A stretch of 64,000 bases of DNA. It comes from Alphaproteobacteria bacterium. GTDB taxonomy: Bacteria > Pseudomonadota > Alphaproteobacteria > Rickettsiales > JADKJE01. Both the position numbers and the translations under genes were made by a program. Shown here in pieces: positions 26,744-35,863 of the stretch (position 1 is the stretch's first letter; every line of letters starts with the position of its first letter). A model generated the notes under the pieces. It had not been told where the DNA came from. It saw only the letters and a list, made by a program, of their open reading frames with translations, and did not search any database. The DNA lies in assembly GCA_016722515.1 (NCBI GenBank), contig JADKJE010000003.1:1-64000 (forward strand), read 5' to 3'.

Positions 26744-27452
26744 TTCGCTTACCTTCAAAGCGCTAGGAATTATGCTTTGTTATCCAACTCAGGAGTGGCA
26801 GGACGGTATTGTCGATCTTGCTGATTTTATAGATAGAGAGGCAATCTTAAGGCCTAAAGATCGCGCCGCCATTTACGCTTTTGCACAGCAAGCAGCAGCA
26901 AGCGATCTATTTGATCTGCAGGAAGCATATGTCGATGCCTTTGATCGCGTACGTTCCCTGTCTTTGCATTTGTTTGAGCATGTACACGGCGAATCGCGTG
27001 ACCGTGGGCAGGCGATGGTTGATCTGGCTGAGCTGTATAAAGAGCATGGCTTTGAACTGGGGGCGAGCGAGCTTCCCGATTATCTGCCAGCATTTTTGGA
27101 GTTTATCTCAACGCTTCCGAATCACGAGGCAATCGACATGCTTGGTGATCCGCTGCATGTTATTGAAGCTTTATCGAAACGACTGGCAGAGCGAGGAAGC
27201 TACCATCATGTAATTTTGGACAGCCTGATACGCCTGATGGGCAAAGAGCCTGCAAAAGTTACTCTGCGGCCACGCCCTGAGACTATTGATTTTGCAGCGC
27301 TTGATAAAGAATGGGAAGAAAAACCAATAGAGTTTATGGGTGCTGCCCCACCACAATCGGGGGCCGATAAAGCGGGAGGTTGTGGTGGCGGTAGCTGTAG
27401 CAGTGGTGGATGTGGTGGCGGGAAGCCGCAAGTAATGGAGCAACGGATATGA
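26730..27452 (+). CDS. narJ: nitrate reductase assembly chaperone
   Basis: 240-residue NarJ, the dedicated chaperone that holds apo-NarG until the molybdenum cofactor is inserted. Typical segments are IMLCYPTQEWQDG, LFEHVHGESRDRGQAMVDL and ELPDYLPAFLEFIS. The ATG at 26730 sits behind GGAGG inside the narH 3' end. The C-terminus carries a Gly/Cys-rich tail (GGCGGGSCSSGGCGGG) that most NarJ proteins lack in this form and that could bind metal. Stop and narI start overlap (ATGA). Confidence 0.92.
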   Translation: MPAANSLTFKALGIMLCYPTQEWQDGIVDLADFIDREAILRPKDRAAIYAFAQQAAASDLFDLQEAYVDAFDRVRSLSLHLFEHVHGESRDRGQAMVDLAELYKEHGFELGASELPDYLPAFLEFISTLPNHEAIDMLGDPLHVIEALSKRLAERGSYHHVILDSLIRLMGKEPAKVTLRPRPETIDFAALDKEWEEKPIEFMGAAPPQSGADKAGGCGGGSCSSGGCGGGKPQVMEQRI

Positions 27453-28138
27453 TTACTTTCTTTCATGAGTTTTTCTTTGGCATGTTGCCCTACATCGTGC
27501 TGGTGGTGATGGTGCTTGGCACAGTCATCCGTTATGACCGCGAGCCATATTCATGGCGCGCATCCTCTAGCCAAATCATGGGGGATAAAGGCCTGCGTGT
27601 CGGCAATATCCTGTTTCATATCGGCGTGATTTTCCTGTTTTTTGGGCATCTCGTCGGCCTGCTGACACCGCACAGCTTATATCATCACGTCATCAGCGCA
27701 GAGAATAAGCAGATGGTGGCGATTGTGATGGGTGGGATTTTCGGGACGATCTGTTTTATCGGCCTCACTATTCTGTGTTTCCGGAGATTATTTGTAGCGC
27801 GTGTACGCGTGACCAGCGCACCGGCAGACGTGGCAATTCTTGTTATCCTTTGGGTGCAGCTTTCGCTTGGGTTGGCGACAATTCCATACTCACTCGGCCA
27901 TTCAGATGGCAGCGTGATGATGGCACTCTCGCAGTGGTGCCAGAGTATCATCACCTTCCAGGGCGCACATCCGGAGTTGATTGAGCCGCTGGCTTGGCCT
28001 TACAAAGCGCATTTGATTTTGGGGATGTTCATTTTCTTCCTCTTTCCATTCACCCGCTTAGTACATATTTTAAGCGCACCCGTGCGTTATGTCTGGCGCC
28101 CTTATCAGGTGGTGCGTAGCCGCGCAGCGAGGAGATAA
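27449..28138 (+). CDS. narI: respiratory nitrate reductase gamma subunit (cytochrome b)
   Basis: 229-residue five-helix membrane subunit that oxidises ubiquinol and holds two b haems. Typical segments are RYDREPYSWRASSSQ, FHIGVIFLFFGHLVGLL and the last helix with FLFPFTRLVHILSAP. Haem-ligand histidines are visible in helices 2 and 5. It starts at ATG 27449 overlapping the narJ stop. Confidence 0.93.
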   Translation: MITFFHEFFFGMLPYIVLVVMVLGTVIRYDREPYSWRASSSQIMGDKGLRVGNILFHIGVIFLFFGHLVGLLTPHSLYHHVISAENKQMVAIVMGGIFGTICFIGLTILCFRRLFVARVRVTSAPADVAILVILWVQLSLGLATIPYSLGHSDGSVMMALSQWCQSIITFQGAHPELIEPLAWPYKAHLILGMFIFFLFPFTRLVHILSAPVRYVWRPYQVVRSRAARR

Positions 28139-28140
28139 TC

Positions 28141-28611
28141 ATGCCCGTATTTGTGAATAAAATAGAAATCACCGACGATGAGGTGTTTGCTGAAATGCAA
28201 TACCACCCCTCTGAAACCGTCGAAGAGGCACAATATCAGGCGGCGCTCGCACTCACCATTCGTGAGCTTTTCTGTCAGGAGGCGATGCGGCTTGGCATCA
28301 CGCCTCCTGTCGAGCAGGACGATGCTGAGCTTACACGCGAATATCTGGTAAACAGATTGCTTGAGCAGGAAATAACCGTGCCCACACCGACTGACGAAGA
28401 ATGCGAGCGTTACTATCAGCGCAATCCTTCGGTATTCAGAGATCAGGCTGGCAATGTGGTGCCGTTTGCTGCCGTGCGGGAATCGATTGCAGAATATCTA
28501 CAGGAATGTAGCGAGCAACAGGCAATGAAACACTACGTGAAGATACTAGCTGGACAAGCAAGCATTGCTGGTATTACGCTTGAGCGTGCCACCAGTCCTC
28601 TGGTGAATTAA
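28141..28611 (+). CDS. PpiC/NifM-related protein without the rotamase core
   Basis: 156-residue protein directly after narI (2-base gap). In Pseudomonas-type nar operons a PpiC-type peptidyl-prolyl isomerase occupies this place. Here the N-terminal helical part (residues 1-100) and the C-terminal helices (from about 115) are recognisable, but the roughly 90-residue parvulin core expected between NPSVFRDQ and VPFAAVRESI is missing. It may be a pure chaperone for NarGHI. After the TAA at 28609-28611 the same frame stays open for 31 codons (28612-28707). Confidence 0.65.
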   Translation: MPVFVNKIEITDDEVFAEMQYHPSETVEEAQYQAALALTIRELFCQEAMRLGITPPVEQDDAELTREYLVNRLLEQEITVPTPTDEECERYYQRNPSVFRDQAGNVVPFAAVRESIAEYLQECSEQQAMKHYVKILAGQASIAGITLERATSPLVN

Positions 28612-28713
28612 TTTACAAAGCACGTTGCAGGACTTGGTATTGCCGAGCATCTGATCGCGCAAGTAATCGCGATTGCGGGCAGCACACGCAATGAAGTGCT
28701 GAATCGCTAACGC
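28612..28713 (+). other. in-frame open stretch after the PpiC-like stop
   Basis: Directly after the TAA the same frame reads 31 codons to a TAA at about 28708, encoding HVAGLGIAEHLIAQVIAIAG and a polar end. No start codon or ribosome site is present. It looks like a remnant of a coding tail, or of a longer ancestor of the preceding gene. I do not recognise it. Confidence 0.35.
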
Positions 28714-29961
28714 CTAAAACTTCACCTGAACATACGGCATGATTTTGGTGGTATCGGTTGAGAAGTTATCGGCCTCGTAATGGCCAGCCTGCATGCCGAT
28801 GGTGTAGTGCGATTCAATCGTTTGCTCAAAGAATAAGTTCCACTCATTGCCGTAGTGCGCATCGCCTTTTTCTGCCCTGAAATCATGATAACGCACCATC
28901 GCACGCGTTCCATTCAGCCATTTCTGCTCGGAAGCAACGGTGTAATTGACTGCGATGTTCATATCGATGAGGCCATTCGCAGGTGTCGTCAGGAACTTAT
29001 CCACCCAGCCATCAAACGCATGGTTGGTGCCGATGGCAAACTGCATCGCATTGCTGCCATCTCCTTCGATTCGCTCATACTGACCTAAGATCTTCCATTG
29101 GCCAAAGGCAATACCTGGCTCGATCATATAGTAGTTAAAACTCGTGTTGTTCGGGTTATTTGCGTAGTCGACCTGATGAGCGTATTCGAGCGATAATAAT
29201 CCCGTGAATGCTTTGTCTATGGCCTGTTTGCCTTCAAACCGCGCACCATAGGTGGCACTCGATAAGGCGGCAGAATCAGGAATATCCAGCAGGTAACTAT
29301 ACCCCACCAGCCTACCATAAGGCAGCCCTGTGTAGGAGGCATTGATCAGGTGAATATGGCTATCATCCCATACGCCGACAGGAGAATTTGTACCCTGCAC
29401 ACGATTGACCTGATTAGCATAGGCGTAATACAGCGTCGTATCGGGTAGTGAGGTGTTGGATACTGAGAGCGCATCGAAGGTCTGGTCGTTCTGCCGCCAT
29501 GCAATGCCGCCAACAAATCGCTGATTATCAAGAACAATCGTTTGCCGCCCCAGAATAGCCTTGGTATCTGGAAGGCCTGCATAGGTCAGCATCAGCCGGT
29601 TGAGATTGGTATCTTCCGGATCAACAACGACAGGGTAGCGCGTTTTGCCGTTAATGCTGTCGTTGAAGCGTTCCGTCCCCAAACTCTCCAGATGCTCAAA
29701 TTCAATGAGTGCCGAGAAATCTTTATAGGCACCGGTTTCATAGCCAAGCCGTGTGACCAATGTGTGCGCGTGCGCGTCTTCCGGCAGTCCGTCCTGATCG
29801 ACATACTCATAGCGGTAGCGCGACAGGAACAGAGGCTTTCCCTCCATCAACGCTTTTTCAAACTCGCTTTTTACAGCTGTTGGCTCTGCCGCATAAGCAG
29901 GAAAGCTGGCGGCGATGCATAGGGTAAGTGCGCTTGTTAAAAGTAGTCGGCGGTTCGTCAT
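28714..29961 (-). CDS. outer-membrane beta-barrel protein (alginate-export/porin-like)
   Basis: 415-residue secreted protein. A signal peptide ends near PAYA-AEP (residue 25). The rest alternates aromatic and polar residues in amphipathic strands and ends in Phe (MPYVQVKF), as barrel proteins do. RYRYEYVDQDGLPEDAHAHTLVTRLGY near residue 50 in part resembles the alginate-export porin family found near denitrification genes. The substrate is unknown; passage of nitrate or nitrite would fit the neighbours. It is divergent from nnrS with an FNR-like box between. Confidence 0.75.
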   Translation of the reverse strand: MTNRRLLLTSALTLCIAASFPAYAAEPTAVKSEFEKALMEGKPLFLSRYRYEYVDQDGLPEDAHAHTLVTRLGYETGAYKDFSALIEFEHLESLGTERFNDSINGKTRYPVVVDPEDTNLNRLMLTYAGLPDTKAILGRQTIVLDNQRFVGGIAWRQNDQTFDALSVSNTSLPDTTLYYAYANQVNRVQGTNSPVGVWDDSHIHLINASYTGLPYGRLVGYSYLLDIPDSAALSSATYGARFEGKQAIDKAFTGLLSLEYAHQVDYANNPNNTSFNYYMIEPGIAFGQWKILGQYERIEGDGSNAMQFAIGTNHAFDGWVDKFLTTPANGLIDMNIAVNYTVASEQKWLNGTRAMVRYHDFRAEKGDAHYGNEWNLFFEQTIESHYTIGMQAGHYEADNFSTDTTKIMPYVQVKF

Positions 29962-30022
29962 ATTGTCCTCATTGAAGGTGTAATCATGCGCAAAAACTTA
30001 ATGTGTGGAAGCGCGTGGCAAA

Positions 30023-30036
30023 TTGATCCGGCTCAA
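30023..30036. promoter_or_regulatory. FNR/DNR box before nnrS
   Basis: TTGATCCGGCTCAA, one mismatch. TAGCAT lies exactly 22 bases downstream (30059-30064), predicting a start near 30071 and a 27-base leader. Confidence 0.78.
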
Positions 30037-30097
30037 GTGTTTTTAAGAAATTTCGCCTTAGCATCACTGCGGATTCCAATAATAGAAGGTACTGCAC

Positions 30098-31276
30098 ATG
30101 ACCCTAATCAATATCTCTGAACCTGAGCAACCACTGCTGCGAGGGTTTGCCTTGTTCCGGCTTGGCTTTCGGCCATTCTTTCTGCTTGGCAGCATTTGCG
30201 GGCTGTTGGTGCTCGGCTATTTCATAATGCTGATTAGCGGTATGGCAACTCATCTGCCCAGTAGGTGGGATATGGTGGAGTGGCATCGACATGAGATGCT
30301 GTTTGGTTTTGTGGGTGCGATTGTTGCGGGATTTTTGCTGACAGCAGTGCCAAACTGGACAGGACTTCCCACCGTGAAAGGGAAAAGTTTAGCTGCTCTC
30401 ACGGGGATATGGTGCGCCGGTCGCGTATGTGTTTTTATATCCACATCCTTGCCTGAAACTCTGGTGATGGTGGTAGATGCCAGCTTTTTCGTGGGCTGTG
30501 CGCTTGCGATTGCGCCTGCGCTGATACGTTCAAACAACAAGCGTAACTACGGATTTATTGTGTTGCTATTGCTCTTTGCGCTGGCATCTGCACTCACGCA
30601 TAGCGACTATGCCGATGCAGGTATTCGCTTAGGGTTAGGCGTTGTGACCATCATGATGACGCTGATTGGCGGGCGGGTGATTCCATTCTTCACTGAGCGA
30701 CGATTAAATATCAGCATCACGCGCACGGCGCGTATTGAGAAGCTAACAATAGTATGCACTCTATTGGCTGTTTTGTGCAACGTCATCATACCCGATGCGC
30801 CATGGCTTTATGTGCTTTTTATCGCAGCGGGCGTGGTGAATCTCTGGCGTTTTAGTACATGGCAGACAGTTAAAACCTTGGGCATTCCGCTGTTATGGGT
30901 GCTTCATGTGGGCTATATCTGGCTGATCTTCAGCTTCTTTGCCAAAGCAGCGGTGCTGATGAGGCTTTCTGTTCCTTCGGCCTTTGCCACGCATAGCTTG
31001 ACCGCCGGTGCAATGGGCATACTGATTCTCGGTATGATCGCGCGGGTATCGCTGGGGCATAGCGGCAGGCCTTTGGAGATCGGTAAAGCCATGCACGTTG
31101 CATTTGTGGCGATTAATCTGGCGGCATTCCTTCGGGTGTTTAGCTGGTGCCTGCCCATGGATACGATGACGGGCTTTCAGCTCGCGGCTCTATGCTGGGT
31201 AATGGCCTACGGTATTTTTGTGATGATTTACACGCCCATTCTACTCCGCCCAAGACTGGATGGGAAGGATGGATAA
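30098..31276 (+). CDS. nnrS: NnrS family haem-copper membrane protein
   Basis: 392-residue, about twelve-helix membrane protein of the NnrS family, which protects against NO stress. The family start FALFRLGFRPFFLLGS and the histidines in EWHRHEMLFGF and THSLTAGAMG are present, along with GRVIPFFTERRL. It heads a two-gene unit with the PLP decarboxylase, whose ATG lies inside the last codons of nnrS. Its promoter has the best FNR-box and TAGCAT geometry of the window together with moaA. Confidence 0.9.
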   Translation: MTLINISEPEQPLLRGFALFRLGFRPFFLLGSICGLLVLGYFIMLISGMATHLPSRWDMVEWHRHEMLFGFVGAIVAGFLLTAVPNWTGLPTVKGKSLAALTGIWCAGRVCVFISTSLPETLVMVVDASFFVGCALAIAPALIRSNNKRNYGFIVLLLLFALASALTHSDYADAGIRLGLGVVTIMMTLIGGRVIPFFTERRLNISITRTARIEKLTIVCTLLAVLCNVIIPDAPWLYVLFIAAGVVNLWRFSTWQTVKTLGIPLLWVLHVGYIWLIFSFFAKAAVLMRLSVPSAFATHSLTAGAMGILILGMIARVSLGHSGRPLEIGKAMHVAFVAINLAAFLRVFSWCLPMDTMTGFQLAALCWVMAYGIFVMIYTPILLRPRLDGKDG

Positions 31277-32705
31277 TCAAATACCACTCCTGACACTACC
31301 CGAAAACGAAATGCGCCTTATGGCCGAAAAGGTATTTGGCCTGATTGTCGATCATTTCACTGGTCTTAAAGATTTACCCGTTACCACACCATCCACGCTG
31401 AAGTATATCACTGAAGGCTTGCACGAGCCGATGCCTACGCAAGCGGTACCTGTCGATAAGCTACTCACGCAGCTTAAAACCCATGTGTTTGACCAGATGA
31501 CGCATCTGGATCATCCGCGTTATTTCGCATTCGTGCCTGGGCCGAGCAATTTTGTAAGCGCGATGGCGGATGCGATTGCGTCCTCGTTTAACGTCTTTAG
31601 CGGTGCATTTATCGGCCCGTCCGGCGTAGCACAAATCGAGGTCACCACCATTGAATGGCTGCGCGAATTATTCCGCTTTCCGCAAGATGCAGGCGGGTTA
31701 TTCGTCAGCGGCGGCTCGATGGCGAACATGACGGGCCTGGCGGTAGCGCGGCATGTGATGTTGGCGGGCAATACCACCAACGCCACGGTGTATTTCTCCG
31801 ATCAAACCCATTCATCCGTAGCTAAAGGCCTCAAGATTCTCGGTTTCCAACAGTTTCAACTTCGTAAGATTGCCTCTGACGCAACCTTCCGCCTTTCGCT
31901 AGATAGTTTGCGCCAGCAGATCGCGGCGGATCGTCTGCAAGGGCTGGTGCCGTTCTGCGTGGTAGCCAATGCTGGAACGACCAACGCTGGTGCTGCCGAT
32001 CCTATCAAGGAACTCTCCGCATTTTGCAAAGCCGAAGGCCTATGGCTGCATGTGGATGGTGCCTATGGCGGCAGCGCGGCTATCACCGAGCGTGGCTACA
32101 AGGCGCTGGAGGGTATCGAACTTGCTGATTCGTTGGGCATTGACCCACATAAATGGATGTTCCAGCCCTATGAAATCGGCTGTGTGCTGGTGCGGAACCG
32201 CGAGCATCTAAAAAACACCTTCCGCTTCTCAGCGGAATATCTGAAGCTCAACGAGCAATGCGCCGAGCAGATTAATTTCTGTGATTATGGTGTGCAGCTT
32301 ACACGCGGATTCCGCGCGCTCAAGCTGTGGTTATCGCTCAAAGCCTTCGGGGTAGAGGCGTTCCGCGCGGCCATCACCAAAGGCATAGAAAACGCCGAAT
32401 ATGTCGAGTCACTACTGCGAAAAGAGCACTGCTGGGAAATCATCACGCCCGCGCAGCTGGGTATCATCACCTTCCGTTATCGTCTGGATGGGCTGGATGA
32501 ATCGGCACTGAACGAACTGAATAATCGCATCGCGCAGGAGATTATCTATTCCGGCTATGCGATGCTCAGCCCAACCATCCTCGGTGGCAAACATGTGCTG
32601 CGCATGTGCACGATCAACCCCCGCACCAGCCATGACGACTTAACCGGCACGGTCGGGATGCTGAAATCCTTCGGCGATCATATCAAAGTCAAACCAATAT
32701 CTTAG
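31269..32705 (+). CDS. PLP-dependent group II amino-acid decarboxylase
   Basis: 478-residue fold-type I PLP enzyme of the aromatic-amino-acid/glutamate decarboxylase group. The PLP lysine is in DPHKWMFQPYEIG; the substrate-site histidine is in DQTHSSVAKG; HVDGAYGGSA holds the PLP-contacting Asp; SGGSMANMTGLA binds phosphate. The substrate cannot be read from the sequence. ATG 31269 (GGGAAGG site) overlaps the nnrS stop by 8 bases, so it is co-expressed under the FNR box. A decarboxylase in an NO-stress unit suggests proton or CO2 balance, but this is speculation. Confidence 0.82.
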   Translation: MDNQIPLLTLPENEMRLMAEKVFGLIVDHFTGLKDLPVTTPSTLKYITEGLHEPMPTQAVPVDKLLTQLKTHVFDQMTHLDHPRYFAFVPGPSNFVSAMADAIASSFNVFSGAFIGPSGVAQIEVTTIEWLRELFRFPQDAGGLFVSGGSMANMTGLAVARHVMLAGNTTNATVYFSDQTHSSVAKGLKILGFQQFQLRKIASDATFRLSLDSLRQQIAADRLQGLVPFCVVANAGTTNAGAADPIKELSAFCKAEGLWLHVDGAYGGSAAITERGYKALEGIELADSLGIDPHKWMFQPYEIGCVLVRNREHLKNTFRFSAEYLKLNEQCAEQINFCDYGVQLTRGFRALKLWLSLKAFGVEAFRAAITKGIENAEYVESLLRKEHCWEIITPAQLGIITFRYRLDGLDESALNELNNRIAQEIIYSGYAMLSPTILGGKHVLRMCTINPRTSHDDLTGTVGMLKSFGDHIKVKPIS

Positions 32706-32742
32706 AGGAAATGTCACACTGTTTATCCCTTTTTTAGAGAAC

Positions 32743-32756
32743 TTGATCTGGGTCAA
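32743..32756. promoter_or_regulatory. FNR/DNR box before nrdD
   Basis: TTGATCTGGGTCAA, one mismatch. TAGTAT at 32780-32785 is within one base of the usual -10 position; predicted start near 32791, about 40 bases before the ATG. Confidence 0.75.
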
Positions 32757-32831
32757 ATGCACCCATTAAACACTAGATGTAGTATCGCTTTTGCCTAAAG
32801 CACCAATATATAGTCAGAACAGGAGGATTCT

Positions 32832-35063
32832 ATGCAACTAACCGAAACTGCAACACTTATGCCTAATACCACCCAATTGCCGCGTACTCTACAGCCCGCT
32901 ACGCAGAAGCCGAATGTATTTTCACTCTCGGTGCATGCGAGCCTGAAGGAGGCATTTGCGGCATCGGGCGAAGGCAGTTTCGATGCGTTCATGTCGTTAC
33001 TTTCTACCTCGAAAGAAGCGCTGGCTGACAGCGCGATGGAAAGCGTGATCGAGGACGAGTTGGCAGCAGCAGGTTACGTTAAAACCCTTAAGTCATTCAT
33101 CCTGAACCGCAACCGTGCCACCGCACAGGACACGCTGGTGAGCTGCAAACAGGCGGTTGAGGAATATATTTTGCAGCAGGATTGGCGGGTCAATGCCAAT
33201 GCGAACACCGCTTACAGCAATGCGGGGCTAATCAATAACTCGGCAGGCAAGATTATCGCCAATTACTGGCTCGATAATGTCTATTCGCCCGAAGAAGGTC
33301 AGGCACATCGCCGCGCGGATTACCATATCCATGATCTTGACTGCCTTACGGGATACTGTGCGGGCTGGAGCCTGCGTGCGCTGCTCGATGAGGGCTTCAA
33401 CGGCGTAGCAGGCAAAGTTTCCAGCCGTGCACCCAAACATTTCCGTGAAGCACTGGGGCAGATGGCGAATTTCCTCGGTATTCTCCAATCCGAATGGGCG
33501 GGTGCACAGGCCTTCAGCTCGTTCGATACCTACCTTGCGCCCTATGTGTTCAAAGACAAACTTCCCTTCGTCGAAATCAAAAAGGCCATTCGCCAGTTCG
33601 TCTATAACCTGAATGTTCCGGCGCGTTGGGGGCAAAGCCCATTTACCAACATCACGCTCGACATTACCGTGCCACCAGATTTGCGCGATAATTTCCCGAC
33701 CGCTAATTGCATTCACCTGTTCCGTGATATCGATGATCTCGAAATTCTGGCGGAAGCAGCTAAACGTGGCGTCACCAACCTCGAAGACATGACGTACAAA
33801 CATTTTCAGCCGGAGATGGAACAGATCGTTATCGCCTATTATGAGGTCATGACCGAGGGCGATTCGCACGGGCAGCCGTTTACATTCCCGATTCCAACCG
33901 TCAACGTGATGGAAGATTTCAACTGGGACAGCCCCGTTGCCAAAGCGCTGTTTGAGAACACGGCCAAAATCGGTAGCTCCTATTTCCAGAACTTCATCGG
34001 CAGCCAGTATATGCTGAATGAGGTAGGTGAAAAGGTACAAAACCCCGATGCCTATGCGCCGCACGCGGTGCGCAGCATGTGCTGCCGTTTGCAGCTTGAT
34101 CTGCGTGAGTTGATGAAACGCGGCAACGGCCTGTTCGGCTCGGCGGAGATGACGGGTTCCATCGGTGTGGTGACGTTAAACATGGCTCGGCTTGGATATC
34201 GTTTCAAAGGCGACCTGCCAGGTTTGATCGCCGAAACCGAGCGTCTGATGGAGCTTGCAAAATCGACGCTGGAGAAAAAGCGCGTATTCATTCAGGAAAT
34301 GTATGATCGTGGCCTGTTCCCCTACACGCGTCGCTACCTGCCACATCTGCGCAACCATTTCAGCACGATTGGCGTGAATGGTATGAACGAGATGGTGCGC
34401 AACTTCACCGGCGATGCCTATGACATTACCGACGAGCGCGGCGCGAAGATGTGTTTGGATATTCTCGACACGATGCGGGTGGAGCTGAAAAAGTTTCAGG
34501 AAGAAACAGGCCATCTGTATAATCTCGAAGCTACGCCAGCGGAAGGCACGACCTACCGTTTTGCTAAGGAAGACCGCAAGGCCTATGGCGACGCTATTAC
34601 CCAAGCGGGCTGCGAGGAGAACATCTACTACACCAACTCCACGCAGATCCCAGTGGGCTATACCGAAGACCCGTTCGAGGCCCTAAACCTGCAGGACAAA
34701 CTGCAGTGTAAATACACAGGCGGCACAGTGCTGCATCTTTACATGAGCGAAAAGATTTCCTCAGGCGAAGCGTGTAAACGGCTGGTGCGGAAGGTGATAG
34801 AAAATTACCGTTTGCCTTACATCACCATCACACCGGTGTTCTCCGTCTGCGAAACCCATGGCTACCTCACCGGCGAACAGGCCCATTGCCCCGATTGCGG
34901 CAAGGAGACGCTGGTGTGGACGCGGGTGATGGGTTACCACCGCCCGGTGGCGAGCTTCAACCTCGGCAAAAAAGGCGAGCATAAGGAGCGCAAGCATTTC
35001 AAAGAAAATGCACCGCACCTTCCACTCTTCACCACGGAGAACGCGTGTTGCAGCGGGCATTAA
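32832..35063 (+). CDS. nrdD: anaerobic ribonucleoside-triphosphate reductase (class III)
   Basis: 743-residue glycyl-radical enzyme making dNTPs without oxygen. The C-terminus has the zinc cysteines (SVCETHGYL, HCPDCGKE) and the radical glycine in RVMGYHRPVASFNLGKKGE. The catalytic barrel contains NINVPARWGQSPF-like and NSTQIPVGYTEDP segments. No clear N-terminal ATP-cone (VxKRxG type) is visible. ATG 32832 follows GGAGG. It overlaps nrdG by 19 bases. Confidence 0.93.
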   Translation: MQLTETATLMPNTTQLPRTLQPATQKPNVFSLSVHASLKEAFAASGEGSFDAFMSLLSTSKEALADSAMESVIEDELAAAGYVKTLKSFILNRNRATAQDTLVSCKQAVEEYILQQDWRVNANANTAYSNAGLINNSAGKIIANYWLDNVYSPEEGQAHRRADYHIHDLDCLTGYCAGWSLRALLDEGFNGVAGKVSSRAPKHFREALGQMANFLGILQSEWAGAQAFSSFDTYLAPYVFKDKLPFVEIKKAIRQFVYNLNVPARWGQSPFTNITLDITVPPDLRDNFPTANCIHLFRDIDDLEILAEAAKRGVTNLEDMTYKHFQPEMEQIVIAYYEVMTEGDSHGQPFTFPIPTVNVMEDFNWDSPVAKALFENTAKIGSSYFQNFIGSQYMLNEVGEKVQNPDAYAPHAVRSMCCRLQLDLRELMKRGNGLFGSAEMTGSIGVVTLNMARLGYRFKGDLPGLIAETERLMELAKSTLEKKRVFIQEMYDRGLFPYTRRYLPHLRNHFSTIGVNGMNEMVRNFTGDAYDITDERGAKMCLDILDTMRVELKKFQEETGHLYNLEATPAEGTTYRFAKEDRKAYGDAITQAGCEENIYYTNSTQIPVGYTEDPFEALNLQDKLQCKYTGGTVLHLYMSEKISSGEACKRLVRKVIENYRLPYITITPVFSVCETHGYLTGEQAHCPDCGKETLVWTRVMGYHRPVASFNLGKKGEHKERKHFKENAPHLPLFTTENACCSGH

Positions 35064-35743
35064 ACAAGCTCCCTATCACGAGCATTACTCCCTTCACTTT
35101 TCAGGATTACCCTGAGCATACTGCCTGTATTTTGTGGTTCTCTGGGTGCAACATGGCATGCAGCTATTGCCATAATCCTGAGTTGGTGAAGGGAGAGCTG
35201 GCCAAATTGCCTGCACAGCAGGTGGTCGAGTTTTTGGAATCACGCAAAGGCCTGCTCGAAGGCGTAGTGCTATCGGGCGGCGAGTGCATGATGAGTACCC
35301 AGCTTCCAGAATTCGCAGGCTATCTTAAGTCGCTCGGCTATAAAATTAAGGTGGATACCAACGGCACTAATCCCGACATGTTGGCTCAGATGTTGGGTGC
35401 AGGTCTGATTGATTATGTAGCACTCGACTTTAAGGCACCAGCCGATTTGTTCTCTAGCATCACGGGGTATGACGGCTACGCATCCTTCGACCGCTCGCTT
35501 GCGCTGCTCGTTGCCTCCGGAGTGGGGTTGGAAGTGCGCACCACCGTCCATGCCGATCTGCTCGACGAGGAGGATATTAACGCCATCATTCGCCGCCTGG
35601 AAGATGTGGGCTTCAAGGGCGCCTATTACCTGCAGAATTTTCGCCCTGGTAAAACGTTGGGAAACATCGGAAGCCCGTTCGCTAGCTTTGATTTATCACG
35701 CCTTTCTAAGTCTTCTTTTATACTCAGCACCCGTAATTTCTAA
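35045..35743 (+). CDS. nrdG: anaerobic ribonucleotide reductase activating enzyme
   Basis: 232-residue radical-SAM activase that installs the glycyl radical in NrdD. The cluster motif CNMACSYC is at residues about 35-42, then LSGGECMM. It is longer than the E. coli form (154 residues), like the second NrdG type. The start is a GTG at 35045 inside the nrdD end with GGAG just upstream; TTG 35048 is an alternative. Confidence 0.9.
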   Translation: MLQRALNKLPITSITPFTFQDYPEHTACILWFSGCNMACSYCHNPELVKGELAKLPAQQVVEFLESRKGLLEGVVLSGGECMMSTQLPEFAGYLKSLGYKIKVDTNGTNPDMLAQMLGAGLIDYVALDFKAPADLFSSITGYDGYASFDRSLALLVASGVGLEVRTTVHADLLDEEDINAIIRRLEDVGFKGAYYLQNFRPGKTLGNIGSPFASFDLSRLSKSSFILSTRNF

Positions 35744-35863
35744 ACGGGGCAGTTAGCCAATAAATTGTATATGCCGTCGTCATATCAATTATGGGTTGTC
35801 TTCTGGCGGTTAGATTTTATCTCCCACAAGGGGATTTTATCAACCATTTCAGAGGAGTATCCT

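Noticed and set aside
33228..34064. Large minus-strand frame inside nrdD
   Set aside because: Shadow of a strongly conserved nrdD sequence.
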